NCBI GenBank assembly: GCA_963978895.1 | Contig: OZ022239.1 | Coordinates: 36,374,830 to 36,438,829 of the forward strand | Reading direction: 5' to 3' | DNA: 64,000 nucleotides | Origin: Erpobdella octoculata | Lineage: Eukaryota > Annelida > Clitellata > Hirudinida > Erpobdellidae | Part shown: positions 1 to 8,736 of the stretch, in pieces | How the letters are laid out: each line of letters starts with the position of its first letter | Numbering within the stretch: position 1 is the first letter of the stretch | Made by a program: the position numbers and the translations under genes | Notes under the pieces: generated by a model | Seen by the model: the letters and a program-made list of their open reading frames with translations, nothing else | Told to the model about the DNA's origin: nothing | Database searches by the model: none

Positions 1-652
1 TTGGCACAGAAATCAGCTAATCTTTGGACCAACACTGATACACAAATTATTACTCTGCAGTTATTGGTAAATCTAGCATCGAGCTAAGATATAAAATTGT
101 CTCCAATACGCATTGAATCATCACGAGGTTAAGTAAAGTTAAAATTAACATATTATATAGTAAACTCTAAGTTAAAAAAAAATGTTAATTTTGGAAATCA
201 AGGGGGGGGCGAATTGTCTATACACGCCAGAAGGATTCCAATACGCATTGCATCATCACTAGGTTAAGTAAAGTTAAAATTAAATAAATATATAGTAAAC
301 TCTAGGTAAAAAAATTCAAATGCCCCCCCCTGCCCCCCCCAATTTACGTCCCTGTGTAGTAGATAAGAAACTGCTAGATGTCAAGTCATTTATTTTTTGA
401 GTATATGACCATTACGAAAAGAGTAGTAGATAAGAAACTGCTGGTTGGCAAGAAAACTGTCGGCCTAGCATATGACCATATCATTAACGAAGGTAGTCGA
501 TGAGATATTAATTGCGCTTTTGTCTATGCTGACAGAATCTTAAATTTTTTTAATAAAATTGATTTAATTTAAAAATATATACATGTATATTATAAAACTA
601 AACAAATTACATTATATAATAAGCGCCAATTAAACGTTTAGGCGGAGCTAAA
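1..652. other. Gene-free left edge with a diverged direct repeat
   Basis: No coding region is recognisable. Positions 103-180 and 238-313 are about 80-bp direct repeats of each other, both starting CCAATACGCATTG and both containing GGTTAAGTAAAGTTAAAATTAA. They end in A-rich tracts next to G or C homopolymers. The block CCCCCCAATTTACGTCCCTG at about 335-354 resembles the end of a hAT-type element, as similar G/C-rich ends occur near 16318, 51589 and 54287. The rest is AT-rich and unassigned. Confidence 0.5.
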
Positions 653-683
653 TCTATATATATAAAAGAACATGTCCTGACTG

Positions 684-1421
684 CAGAGGCGTGGATTCAG
701 CAAAATGTTGAGGGGGGCGAAGATTTTTCAAATTTAACCCAGAGAATCTTCAAACAAAAATGACCATCCGAATATGCACTTGTATGTTTTGTATGTTGTA
801 TTTTCATGTAAAAAATCATATTAGTTAAAATCGGTTTAAAAAAATTAAACTTTTATTTAATATTGAATGCAGACAAAAAACGTAATTATGAATGTAACAA
901 AGGGTAACGACGTTTTTTCATTTTTACAAAATTTTCCACTAAATCATCAGGATCAAATAGACTGAAGGTATTAAAACATTGGAAAATAATAGCAGAGATT
1001 TAACTAACTGGATATTATTTACCAAGAATGATAAATACAGCTTTCATCAACTAATCTAAATACTCAATCGTGTGTGAGCTAATAAAAATAATTTAAAATG
1101 AATTGGAAAAATCTTGGTAAGAAAACTCAAACAGCCAGGTAGGATAAGAATATGCTAATCGTTCGTCAAGCTAGGACAGATACACGAGGCTAAAGTTCAT
1201 AGGAGTTCGATCGGATGGACCGAAGGTACTAAAAGAAAAATATTGACAAGAAAATAACTAGGTAGATATAATTCAAAAAGTATGATAAATAAAATACTGC
1301 TTTTATCAACTAATCTAAATACTCAATCATAGGTGAGCTAGAAAAGATATTTTTTCTATTTGGTCGAAAAATCTTGAGGGGGGCCGTAGCCCCCCTCAGC
1401 CCCTCCCAATCCACGCCTCTG
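684..1421. mobile_element. Non-autonomous hAT-like MITE with 8-bp target duplication
   Basis: The element has perfect 14-bp inverted ends, CAGAGGCGTGGATT and its complement, which continue imperfectly inward. It is flanked by the direct repeat CCTGACTG at 676-683 and 1422-1429. An 8-bp duplication with CAG-starting ends fits the hAT superfamily. It sits inside the (CTGA)n tract of the surrounding Helitron, so it is younger than that copy. No transposase frame is visible. A second, truncated member of this family lies at about 57355-57543. Confidence 0.8.
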
Positions 1422-1639
1422 CCTGACTGACTGACTGACTGACTGACTGACTGACTGATAATCAACGCCGAGCTCAAACGCCTCATCCTAGGAACGTGAA
1501 ATTTGGAACTTATATTACTTTTATAGCGTAAACATCCGCTAAGAAAGGAATTTTGAAAACTTTGCTCCTGAGGGGAAAAAACTGGAAAACAAACTTTTTT
1601 CTAAAACAATGTATATCTCGAAAACCAAAAATGAGGAGA

Positions 1640-2745
1640 TTTTGAAATTTGGTATATAGATTCTTTTTGAAAATTAAAAAGATACGTGTTTCACCATTTT
1701 TTGAAAATTCGGTTTCCCGGACCTCAAATGTGGGTTGGAAAATTGGGTTATTTGGTTTTTAAAGTAGCTGCCACTCAAAAACTGTTAATGCTACAGGAGT
1801 AAAAATTAGTATTTAGTTTCTACTCCAAAAATAATAAAATACGTGTTTTAGCATTTTTTGAAAATTTGGTTTCCAGGACTTCAAATGTGGGGTGGAAAAT
1901 AGGGCTAATTGTCTTTTATAGTAACTGCTACTCAAAAACAGTAAATACCACAAATGTAAAAATTATTATTTAGTTTCTTTTCTAAAAATAAAGATATACG
2001 TGTTTCACCATTTTTTACAAATTTGGTTTCCCGGACCTCAAATGTGGGTTGGAAAATTGGGTTATTTGGTTTTTAAAGTAGCTTCTACTCGAAAACTGTT
2101 AATGCTACAAAAGTAAAAATTAGTATTTAGTTTCTACTCTAAAAATAATGAAATACGTGTTTAAGCATTTTTTGAAAATTTGGTTTCCAGGACTTCAAAT
2201 GTGGGGTGGAAAATAGGGTTGTCTTTTAAAGTAACTGCTACTCAAAAACTGTAAATACCACAGATGTAAAAATTAGTATTTAGTTTCTATTCTAAAAATA
2301 AAGATATACGTGTTTTACCATTTGTTTAAAATTTGGTTTCCAGGACATCAAATGTGGGGTGGAAAATAAGGTTATTTGGTTTTTAATGTAACTGCTACTC
2401 GAAAACTGTAGATGCTACAGGAGTAAAAATTAAAAGAGTAAAAACCCAGGAATAATTATACGTGTTTTACCATTTTTTGAAAATTTGGTTTCCAGGACTT
2501 CAAATATGGGGTGGAAAATAGGGTTACTTGGTTTTTAAAGTAACTGCTACTCAAAAACTGTAAGTGCTACAAAAGTAAAATTAGTATTTAGTTTCTACTC
2601 TAAAAATAATGCTATACGTATTTCACCATTTTTTGAAAATTTGGTTTCCAGGACCTCAAATGTGAAGTGGAAAAAGGGTTATTTGATTTTAAAATAACTG
2701 CTACTCAAAAACTATAAGTGCTACAGATGTGAAAATTAGTATTTT
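1640..2745 (+). repeat. Array of about seven 155-bp repeats inside Helitron F2 copy A
   Basis: The landmark CTACTCRAAAACTG and variants recur at about 1769, 1929, 2083, 2239, 2395, 2549 and 2701, a spacing of 152-160 bp. Each unit also holds ACGTGTTT, GGTTTCCMGGAC and CAAATGTGGG blocks. Other F2 copies carry the same unit in different numbers (about five at 8960-9740 and about seven at 21010-22100), so the array expands and contracts within the transposon. Confidence 0.8.
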
Positions 2746-3365
2746 GAGGTTTTGTGCCGGTTAAAAGTAGATGAGTTCAGTTTATCACCGGACGGACGGG
2801 CCAAGCCGTTATTTTAGGGTCTTCATACGGCTCTGCCCAGACCTTAAATCAAGGTGGGACGGGCCGAGATTTTTAACCAAGTATATAGACATTTTAGTGA
2901 TTTTAGGGTGTTCAGACGGGCCGGGCTAAACCTGAAGTCAAGGTGGGACGGGCCGAAGTTTTTCATCAAGTATATAGAACTTCTAGGCCTGTAAAAACGG
3001 GCCGGGCCCATATTAGACGGGCCGTGCCGTGCCAGGAATTTCGGTTTTTGAAACGGACTGGGCCAAGTTGTCGACGGGCCGAGCCGACACCTAAAAAATT
3101 GATCCGTGCAGTACTCTACTATGTAAGCACGGTTCAAATTAATATTGAATGCAGACAAATATCTATGCTTGTTTACGTACGGCCGGCTATATTTCGGCGC
3201 ATGTTATCATCGATTTTCTCTTAAATATTAGTCTGAACTATTTGGTTTTCGGTGCGGGTCGACTTGCGTGCCTGTTTTACTTCAATACCGTCGGTTTTTT
3301 CAACGCGTAAACAACTTTTTCACGTTTTTTCCGTCGGTTGATAGTGGTTTGAATTATCGCCCAGC

Positions 3366-4361
3366 ATGGCCGATGTGGTTAAAACTCGCAAGGAGTCTAA
3401 ACAGGAGGCTTCCGACGTCTTTCAGAAATTGGGACTGAGCCTGTGCGATAAGTGTGCCAGGTGCAATACAGAGGCAATGAATAGTCTGCTAGGAAGACTT
3501 CACACAAGCAGCGAAGACGGTTCAAAAGGGTTGGAGGTGATTGCTCAGGATATCAAGGAAATCAGAGATACCATAAAGAAAGACTCCGGAAAAAGGGAGG
3601 AGAGACTTGCAGACGAGAAAAAAGAACTTGCCCTCAATAGGAAAAAACTCAACGAGGTCCTCGAAGAAGTTAGGGGTTTGACAAAGAAAATTGCAGATGT
3701 TGATCTTGAACCTCTCTCAAATAAGGTTGATACAGCAACAAAAAAGTGGTCCGATCTTTTCAAAGAAAGGGTTGACGAATTATCAGAAGGCGTCAAGAAA
3801 ATACACCATTCTGTTCTGACTGAGAAGGGTGAGCAGGCATCAGGCCTACAGCTTTGCCTTAAAAAAGCTCTCGACGCAAAGACACAGGATGACAAAGATG
3901 AGGAAGCCGACAAGCTCAGGAGAAGGACCTCTGTTGTTGTCTATGGGCTGGGCGAGTCGAGTTCGTCTACACCTGATAAGCGCAAATCTGACGACAAATC
4001 GAAGATCGAGGAATTGCTGAAGTTAATCTCTTGTGATGATGTCGAAATTGTTAACTTAATTAGACTTGGGAAAAGAATCGAAGGAGAGAGTGAACCTGCT
4101 CGACCAAGACCGTTGAAACTGGTATTGAAAAACGAAAATCAACAGTCGAATCTTCTCAAGTCGGCAAAAAACTTGAGGGTGATGAAGGAAGGAGGTTGGT
4201 CAGCAGTTTTTATCCATCGGGATATGACTCCAAAAGAAAGAGAAGCACGAAAACTCCTAGTCGAAAGTATGAGGCGGAGAATACGAGCCGGAGAGACGAA
4301 TCTGTTCATCGCGGGGGACAGGATAGTTACCAGAAGACTTCCCGTTGCGGGAAAAATCTGA
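3366..4361 (+). CDS. LINE ORF1 protein (coiled-coil, nucleic-acid binding)
   Basis: 331 codons with an ATG start. ORF1 proteins of LINEs coat the element RNA and act as chaperones during target-primed reverse transcription. The N-terminal quarter has a small cysteine cluster (CDKCARC, near residues 28-34). Residues about 60-160 are Lys/Glu-rich and heptad-like, a coiled coil. Residues about 190-330 contain SVVVYGLGES, an acidic segment, LIRLGKR, RPRPLKLVLKN and MTPKEREARK, the fold seen in ORF1 of CR1, L2 and L1-like elements. It overlaps the ORF2 frame by at least 166 nt. A slippery-type heptamer lies in frame at 4166-4172. Confidence 0.85.
   Translation: MADVVKTRKESKQEASDVFQKLGLSLCDKCARCNTEAMNSLLGRLHTSSEDGSKGLEVIAQDIKEIRDTIKKDSGKREERLADEKKELALNRKKLNEVLEEVRGLTKKIADVDLEPLSNKVDTATKKWSDLFKERVDELSEGVKKIHHSVLTEKGEQASGLQLCLKKALDAKTQDDKDEEADKLRRRTSVVVYGLGESSSSTPDKRKSDDKSKIEELLKLISCDDVEIVNLIRLGKRIEGESEPARPRPLKLVLKNENQQSNLLKSAKNLRVMKEGGWSAVFIHRDMTPKEREARKLLVESMRRRIRAGETNLFIAGDRIVTRRLPVAGKI
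4166..4172 (+). promoter_or_regulatory. Candidate -1 frameshift site (A AAA AAC) joining ORF1 to ORF2
   Basis: In the ORF1 frame the codons read GCA AAA AAC, so the heptamer A-AAA-AAC sits in the X-XXY-YYZ register used for -1 ribosomal frameshifting. A -1 slip moves the ribosome exactly into the ORF2 frame, which has been open since 4094 and lacks an upstream ATG. Known: this heptamer is an efficient slippery sequence in several viruses and transposons. Inferred: that it is used here. I could not confirm a downstream stem or pseudoknot, and reinitiation after the ORF1 stop at 4359-4361 is an alternative. Confidence 0.45.
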
Positions 4362-7351
4362 AAAGCTCCAACACAGAATCATACGTTCGAAACAAGTACT
4401 TGTCAAAGTGCTTGATCAAGAAAAATTGTAGTTGTTCTGGAGTCGACCGCTGCTATCGTCATCTGGGACCAACCACTGAACGCGAATCTTACTCTGGTCT
4501 AGCCGGACAATCTATCCCCGCTGCATGTCTCAATGTTAGGTCTATTAAAAACAAAACTGCTATCGTTGCGAATATCATAAATGAAAACAAGTTATCAATC
4601 CTCGGCTTAACTGAAACCTGGCACGAGAGTTATGAAGATGTTGCACTGAAAAAGATTACTTTGCCCGGCTACCGTTGCATCGAATCCGCCAGAAGGTCTG
4701 ATGAAACGGGTCGCACATATGGAGGAATTGCGGTTATTTACAAGGACACGCTGTCTGCCAAGCCACACCCTCTGGGTTCCAAGCCAGCTACATTCGAGAT
4801 CACGTCTATAATGTTTTCGTCTTTGAAAACGAATTTTATCTTTGTGGTGATATACCGCCCTGGAGGCAATCCCGTGAGCGATTTGTTCTTCACGGAGCTT
4901 GAGAGCATATTGGAAACCCTGGCAACTTACAACCTCCAAATCATTATTACCGGCGATCTTAACGTCAGGGTCAACATCTCTAATGACCCCCACTCCATCC
5001 GTTTTCTCAGCCTCATACGTTCATTTGGATTTATTCAGTCTGTCGTCGGCCCTACGCATACGCATGGTAACACTCTGGACTTGGTCATTACCCGATCAGA
5101 TCTTCCCCCTCCATCTATCATCGTTGATCTACCACAGGTGTCAGATCACTCGCTTGTGCGTTTCCGGATCCCGGTCCGTCATCCTCCCCCGCTGCTTATC
5201 GACGTCAACACCCGGGCTTGGAGAAGTTTCGACCCAGAGCAATTCCGTTCTGATTTACAGGGAAGTTCTCTGTGTAATCCGGCGGTCTATGAGACGATGT
5301 CAATCAGCCAGGTTCTTGAGACCTTCGACACAACCTTGTCATCACTTCTTCACAAACATGCCCCGCCTCGTGTTGCCAGGCTGCGCGACCGGCCCCTCAC
5401 CCCATGGTTCGACTCTGAATGCGCTGCCTTAAAACGAAGATCGAGAAAGTTAGAAAGACGTTATAGACGAACACAAGATCCCATCGATCGCACTTCATGG
5501 ATCAACCACGTGCGAACGTCTCATGACCTTTACAGACAGAAACAAAATCTCTACTGGAAGATGAAGATTGACGACAGCCGAGGGAGTCCTGGGAGATTAT
5601 GGCGGACATTATCTGGGGTGCTCGGTCGGGTTCGGAGCAACCCGATTTCGCCAAAAGATCTTACAGCCAATGATTTCTCGAGAGCGTTCAATGATAAGAT
5701 AAGAGATATCCGCCAGTCTACGTCACATGCTTCCAGTCCACGATTCGACCCCGGCTGTTGTTCCTGCGACCTGCTGAGGTTTAAACCTGTGAGTGTCGAC
5801 GACATTACCCGGCTCATCAAATCTTCACCAAACAAAAATTGTTCCCTGGACCCAATACCGACATGGATGATCAAGCAATACTCTAGTGAACTGGCACCGT
5901 TTGTGACATTCCTGGTAAATTCATCGCTAGAGCGGGGACAGTTTCCTCCTGCCCAGAAAAATGCTGTCATCACACCGATCCTGAAGAAGCCGAATCTAGA
6001 TCCGCTCAACACCGGTAACTACCGCCCAATCTCGAATCTGTCCTATCTGTCAAAACTACTGGAACGATGCGTAGCCGCCCAGATAAACATCTACCTCCGT
6101 GAAAACAACCTTCTCCCGATGTTTCAGTCGGCGTACAGAAATCAGCACTCCACTGAAACTGCTGTCCTGAAGGTACTGTCTGATATTTACGCTGCGGCTG
6201 ATTCGGGTCGGATCACGCTACTGGGACTTCTGGACCTCTCCGCTGCTTTCGACACTGTTGACCATCAAATTTTGGTCAACAGGCTCCATTTCTCGTATGG
6301 TTTCGGAGACGTCGTCCTCGAATGGTTTCGTTCCTATTTGACTGATCGGTCCCACTGCATCCGCTCCGGAGGTGTTTTGTCCACGCCTACCTCTGTCCTG
6401 TGTGGCGTCCCGCAGGGATCCGTTCTGGGCCCGTTGTTGTTTCTTCTCTATTCCGCGGACGTCCTACATATTGCCACGAAACATCGGTTTTCTGTCCATT
6501 CTTACGCTGACGACCTGCAGATTTACGATCACTCCCCGCCAGCGTCGTGTTCCGATCTGGTCCCCAGGATGTCTGCATGTATCAGCGAGATTGGCACTTG
6601 GATGGCAAGCAATCGCTTGCAACTCAATCCTTCTAAGACCGAAGTGATCTGGTTGGGCTCGCCTGGTCGACTCAGCTTCTGTCCGAAGGGGGATCTGGTC
6701 ATCGCTGGTGTCTCAGTCAGGCCCTCCACTTATGTTCGTAATCTTGGCGTGATGGTCGACAGTAGCTTGTCTATGGAGGCACACATCTCTCATCTTACTC
6801 GTTCATGCTTCTATCATCTCCGTCAACTGCGCGTCGTCCGCCGTAGCCTCACCATGGACTCCGCCCATTCACTCATTAGAGCACTCGTGCACAGCCGGCT
6901 TGATTACTGTAATGGTGTCATGGCCGGACTTAGACAGTTTCAAATCAATAGGCTCCAATCCATTCTCCGAGCAGCCGCTCGTCTTGTTCTTCAGCTGCCC
7001 GGCTGGTCTCCCGTATCAGATCTCATGCGGACGCAACTTCACTGGCTTCCTTTCCCGCAGAGAATTCAGTTCAAGTTGGGTCTGATGGTATACAAGTGCC
7101 TCCACCACACGGCTCCGGTCTACCTGCAGCAATTGTGTGTACCGATCTCAACGCTTGCTGGTCGGTCCCACCTTCGATCGGCGGCTGCTGGCGACTTGTT
7201 CGTTCCATCGTCAAAGACAACGACTCTCGGCAGGCGCGGATTCTCCACTGCTGGTCCAGTTGTTTGGAACAGCCTATCTGCTGACCTGAGGAATCCAGCT
7301 TTGGACCTCGGCGGTTTCAGGAAGCTGCTTAAGACAGAACTTTATTCTTAA
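4196..7351 (+). CDS. LINE ORF2 protein: APE endonuclease and reverse transcriptase
   Basis: The frame is open from 4094 and the start given here (TTG) is nominal. The first ATG is at 4811, already inside the endonuclease, so this ORF has no usable start codon of its own. Numbered from 4196, residues about 110-326 form an APE-type endonuclease: CLNVRS, TETWH with the catalytic Glu at 140, GDLNVRV with Asp254 and Asn256, and SDH at 316-318. Residues about 530-830 are the reverse transcriptase: NYRPISNL, LLDLSAAFDTVDH, GVPQGSVLGP and the active-site YADD at 770-773. The C-terminal region includes RLDYCNG and an NSLSADLRN segment typical of CR1/L2. No frameshift or stop is seen, so the enzyme may be functional. 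Confidence 0.92.
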   Translation: MVSSFYPSGYDSKRKRSTKTPSRKYEAENTSRRDESVHRGGQDSYQKTSRCGKNLKSSNTESYVRNKYLSKCLIKKNCSCSGVDRCYRHLGPTTERESYSGLAGQSIPAACLNVRSIKNKTAIVANIINENKLSILGLTETWHESYEDVALKKITLPGYRCIESARRSDETGRTYGGIAVIYKDTLSAKPHPLGSKPATFEITSIMFSSLKTNFIFVVIYRPGGNPVSDLFFTELESILETLATYNLQIIITGDLNVRVNISNDPHSIRFLSLIRSFGFIQSVVGPTHTHGNTLDLVITRSDLPPPSIIVDLPQVSDHSLVRFRIPVRHPPPLLIDVNTRAWRSFDPEQFRSDLQGSSLCNPAVYETMSISQVLETFDTTLSSLLHKHAPPRVARLRDRPLTPWFDSECAALKRRSRKLERRYRRTQDPIDRTSWINHVRTSHDLYRQKQNLYWKMKIDDSRGSPGRLWRTLSGVLGRVRSNPISPKDLTANDFSRAFNDKIRDIRQSTSHASSPRFDPGCCSCDLLRFKPVSVDDITRLIKSSPNKNCSLDPIPTWMIKQYSSELAPFVTFLVNSSLERGQFPPAQKNAVITPILKKPNLDPLNTGNYRPISNLSYLSKLLERCVAAQINIYLRENNLLPMFQSAYRNQHSTETAVLKVLSDIYAAADSGRITLLGLLDLSAAFDTVDHQILVNRLHFSYGFGDVVLEWFRSYLTDRSHCIRSGGVLSTPTSVLCGVPQGSVLGPLLFLLYSADVLHIATKHRFSVHSYADDLQIYDHSPPASCSDLVPRMSACISEIGTWMASNRLQLNPSKTEVIWLGSPGRLSFCPKGDLVIAGVSVRPSTYVRNLGVMVDSSLSMEAHISHLTRSCFYHLRQLRVVRRSLTMDSAHSLIRALVHSRLDYCNGVMAGLRQFQINRLQSILRAAARLVLQLPGWSPVSDLMRTQLHWLPFPQRIQFKLGLMVYKCLHHTAPVYLQQLCVPISTLAGRSHLRSAAAGDLFVPSSKTTTLGRRGFSTAGPVVWNSLSADLRNPALDLGGFRKLLKTELYS

Positions 7352-7406
7352 ATTTATGATTTGACGCGACGCGCTTTTGTGACTTTTTAAAAAAAAGCGC
7401 ATTATA

Positions 7407-7437
7407 AATTTACATTTACATTTACATTTACATTTAC
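7407..7437 (+). repeat. (ATTTAC)n tail of the LINE
   Basis: About five ATTTAC units close the LINE. A 3' tail of short tandem repeats rather than poly(A) is characteristic of CR1/L2-type elements, where it is the template end for first-strand synthesis. Confidence 0.8.
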
Positions 7438-7483
7438 AAATTCTCTAATTTCATGCGAGCGAAGCCGCTACGGGCACTGCTAG

Positions 7484-8116
7484 TCTATATATATAAAAAT
7501 GAATGTTTGTATATATGTATTTATGTATGTTAATGTCCTTTATGCATTGCTACACCATTCATCCGATCGTAATGAAATTTTCACACAACCTTGAGAGTCA
7601 ATGAAAATGAAAAAGAAAAAAAAATTTTTTGAAATCCGTCACAAAATGAGCGGAGCGGAGCGGGTGAGCGAGCGGGAACTATATATATATGTATGTGCGT
7701 ATGTATGTGTGTATGTATGTATGTGTATGTGCATGTATGTGTGTCTGTGTGTGTGTGTTTATGTATGTACTAGCGGAGATACCCGGCGTTGCCCAGGTTT
7801 TTTGAGGTTTTTCTAATGTTTGTCTCTTTCTCTCCCGTTTCCTTTCCCACCTGCTTTCCCACTCCTGTTAGCTTTTCCGTTTTCGGTCGTTTTCCCACTG
7901 CCGGTCGCTTTCCCGCTCCCGGTCGCTTTCCCGCTCCCGGTCGCTTTCCCGCTCCCGGTCGCTTTCCCGCTCCCGGTCGTTTTCCCGTCCCGGTCGCTGC
8001 CCCGTTCCCGCTCACGTTTGCTCTCCCATTCCCGCTCACGCTTGCTTTTCTGTTCCCGCTCGCTGTCCGTTCCGGGTGCTTTCCCGTTTCTATAATAGAC
8101 AAACTAACCCACAAAC

Positions 8117-8167
<51 letters not shown>

Positions 8168-8734
8168 TAGCAAATCTATTTTGCGTTTTATAGGCTAACA
8201 GAAGTTATGAAAGAATGTAAAAGAGAAAATGAGCGGGAACGGAAACGGGAGAGCTACCGTGACCGGGAATGGGAGAGCAAGCATGACCGGGAACGGGAGA
8301 GCAAGCGTGAGCGGGAACGGGAAAGCGACCGGAAACGGGAAAGCGACCGGGAACGGGAAAGCGACCGGGAACGGGAAAGCGACCGAGAACGGGAAAGCGA
8401 CCGGGAACGGGAAAGCGACCGGGAACGGGAAAGCGACCGGGAACGGGAAAGCGACCGGGAACGCGGAAAGCGACCGGGAACGCGGAAAGCGACCGGGAAC
8501 GCGGAAAGAGACTGGAATCGGGAGAGCAAGCTTGGAAGGAAACGCGAGCAAGAGAGAAAATCGATAACAGAACTTCTGAGCGGGAAAGCGACCGGGAGCT
8601 GGAAAACGACCGAGAGCGGAAAAGCGACCGGGAACGCTACGAAAACGGGAAAGTGGAGAAGGGAACGGGAGCGAGAGAGACAAACATTAGAAAAACCTCT
8701 AAAAACCCCGGGCAACGCCGGGTAACCCCGCTAG
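7484..8734 (+). mobile_element. Composite Helitron family F1, copy A
   Basis: It starts TCTATATATATAAAAATG directly after the CTAG of the preceding F2 element and ends in CTAG at 8731-8734. The terminal hairpin is CCCGG-gcaacg-CCGGG, 8 nt before CTAG. There is no coding capacity: open frames full of RERESDRE or FPLPVAF peptides only read the minisatellite. The element holds a second F1 3' end in reverse orientation (CTAG complement at 7770-7773), so two 3' arms face outward around a (TA)n core. The same composite recurs at 17264-18544, so it moved or was duplicated as a unit. Confidence 0.75.
7770..8734. repeat. Inverted repeat of two Helitron 3' arms
   Basis: The left arm (7770-8118) is the reverse complement of F1 3' sequence, with about four 18-bp units of the CCCGCTCCCGGTCGCTTT type. 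The right arm (8165-8734) carries the complementary GGGAAAGCGACCGGGAAC units, about nine copies. A (TA)n stretch at 8120-8162 lies between. A transcript crossing it could fold into a long imperfect hairpin. The arms differ in unit number and in the sequence next to the core. Confidence 0.7.
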
Positions 8735-8736
8735 TA

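Larger units (their letters stand above)
3141..7437 (+). mobile_element. Full-length CR1/L2-type LINE
   Basis: About 4.3 kb is inserted in the 3' part of Helitron F2 copy A. Comparison with the empty equivalent at about 10129-10145 defines both edges, and CAAATT is present on both sides (3135-3140 and 7437-7442). The order is a 225-bp leader, ORF1 (3366-4361), ORF2 (endonuclease and reverse transcriptase, to 7351), a short 3' UTR and a 3' tail of ATTTAC repeats instead of poly(A). A simple-repeat tail, an APE-type endonuclease and an ORF1 with coiled coil fit the CR1/L2/Daphne group. No stop interrupts either frame, so the copy may be recent and possibly competent. Confidence 0.88.
653..7483 (+). 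mobile_element. Helitron family F2, copy A, split by a hAT MITE and a LINE
   Basis: The element starts with TC after an A (ATCTATATATATAAAAGAAC) and ends in CTAG at 7480-7483 before a T. Just upstream of the end is a short palindrome AGCG-aagc-CGCT, about 10 nt before CTAG. TC start, CTRR end, a 3' hairpin and insertion between A and T are the Helitron hallmarks. No Rep/helicase is encoded, so it is non-autonomous. The body is a (CTGA)n tract, about seven 155-bp repeats and a GGGCCG-rich 3' part. Removing the MITE at 684-1421 and the LINE at 3141-7437 leaves a sequence collinear with the intact copy at 8737-10174. Confidence 0.8.

Noticed and set aside
4607..4993. Minus-strand frames inside the LINE
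   Set aside because: Shadows of ORF2 on the opposite strand; no independent evidence.
8195..8725. Arg/Ser/Glu-rich frames such as [13 protein letters not shown], at first sight RS-domain proteins
   Set aside because: All are translations of the 18-bp Helitron minisatellite, open on several frames of both strands and repeated at 18017-18535. Not genes.
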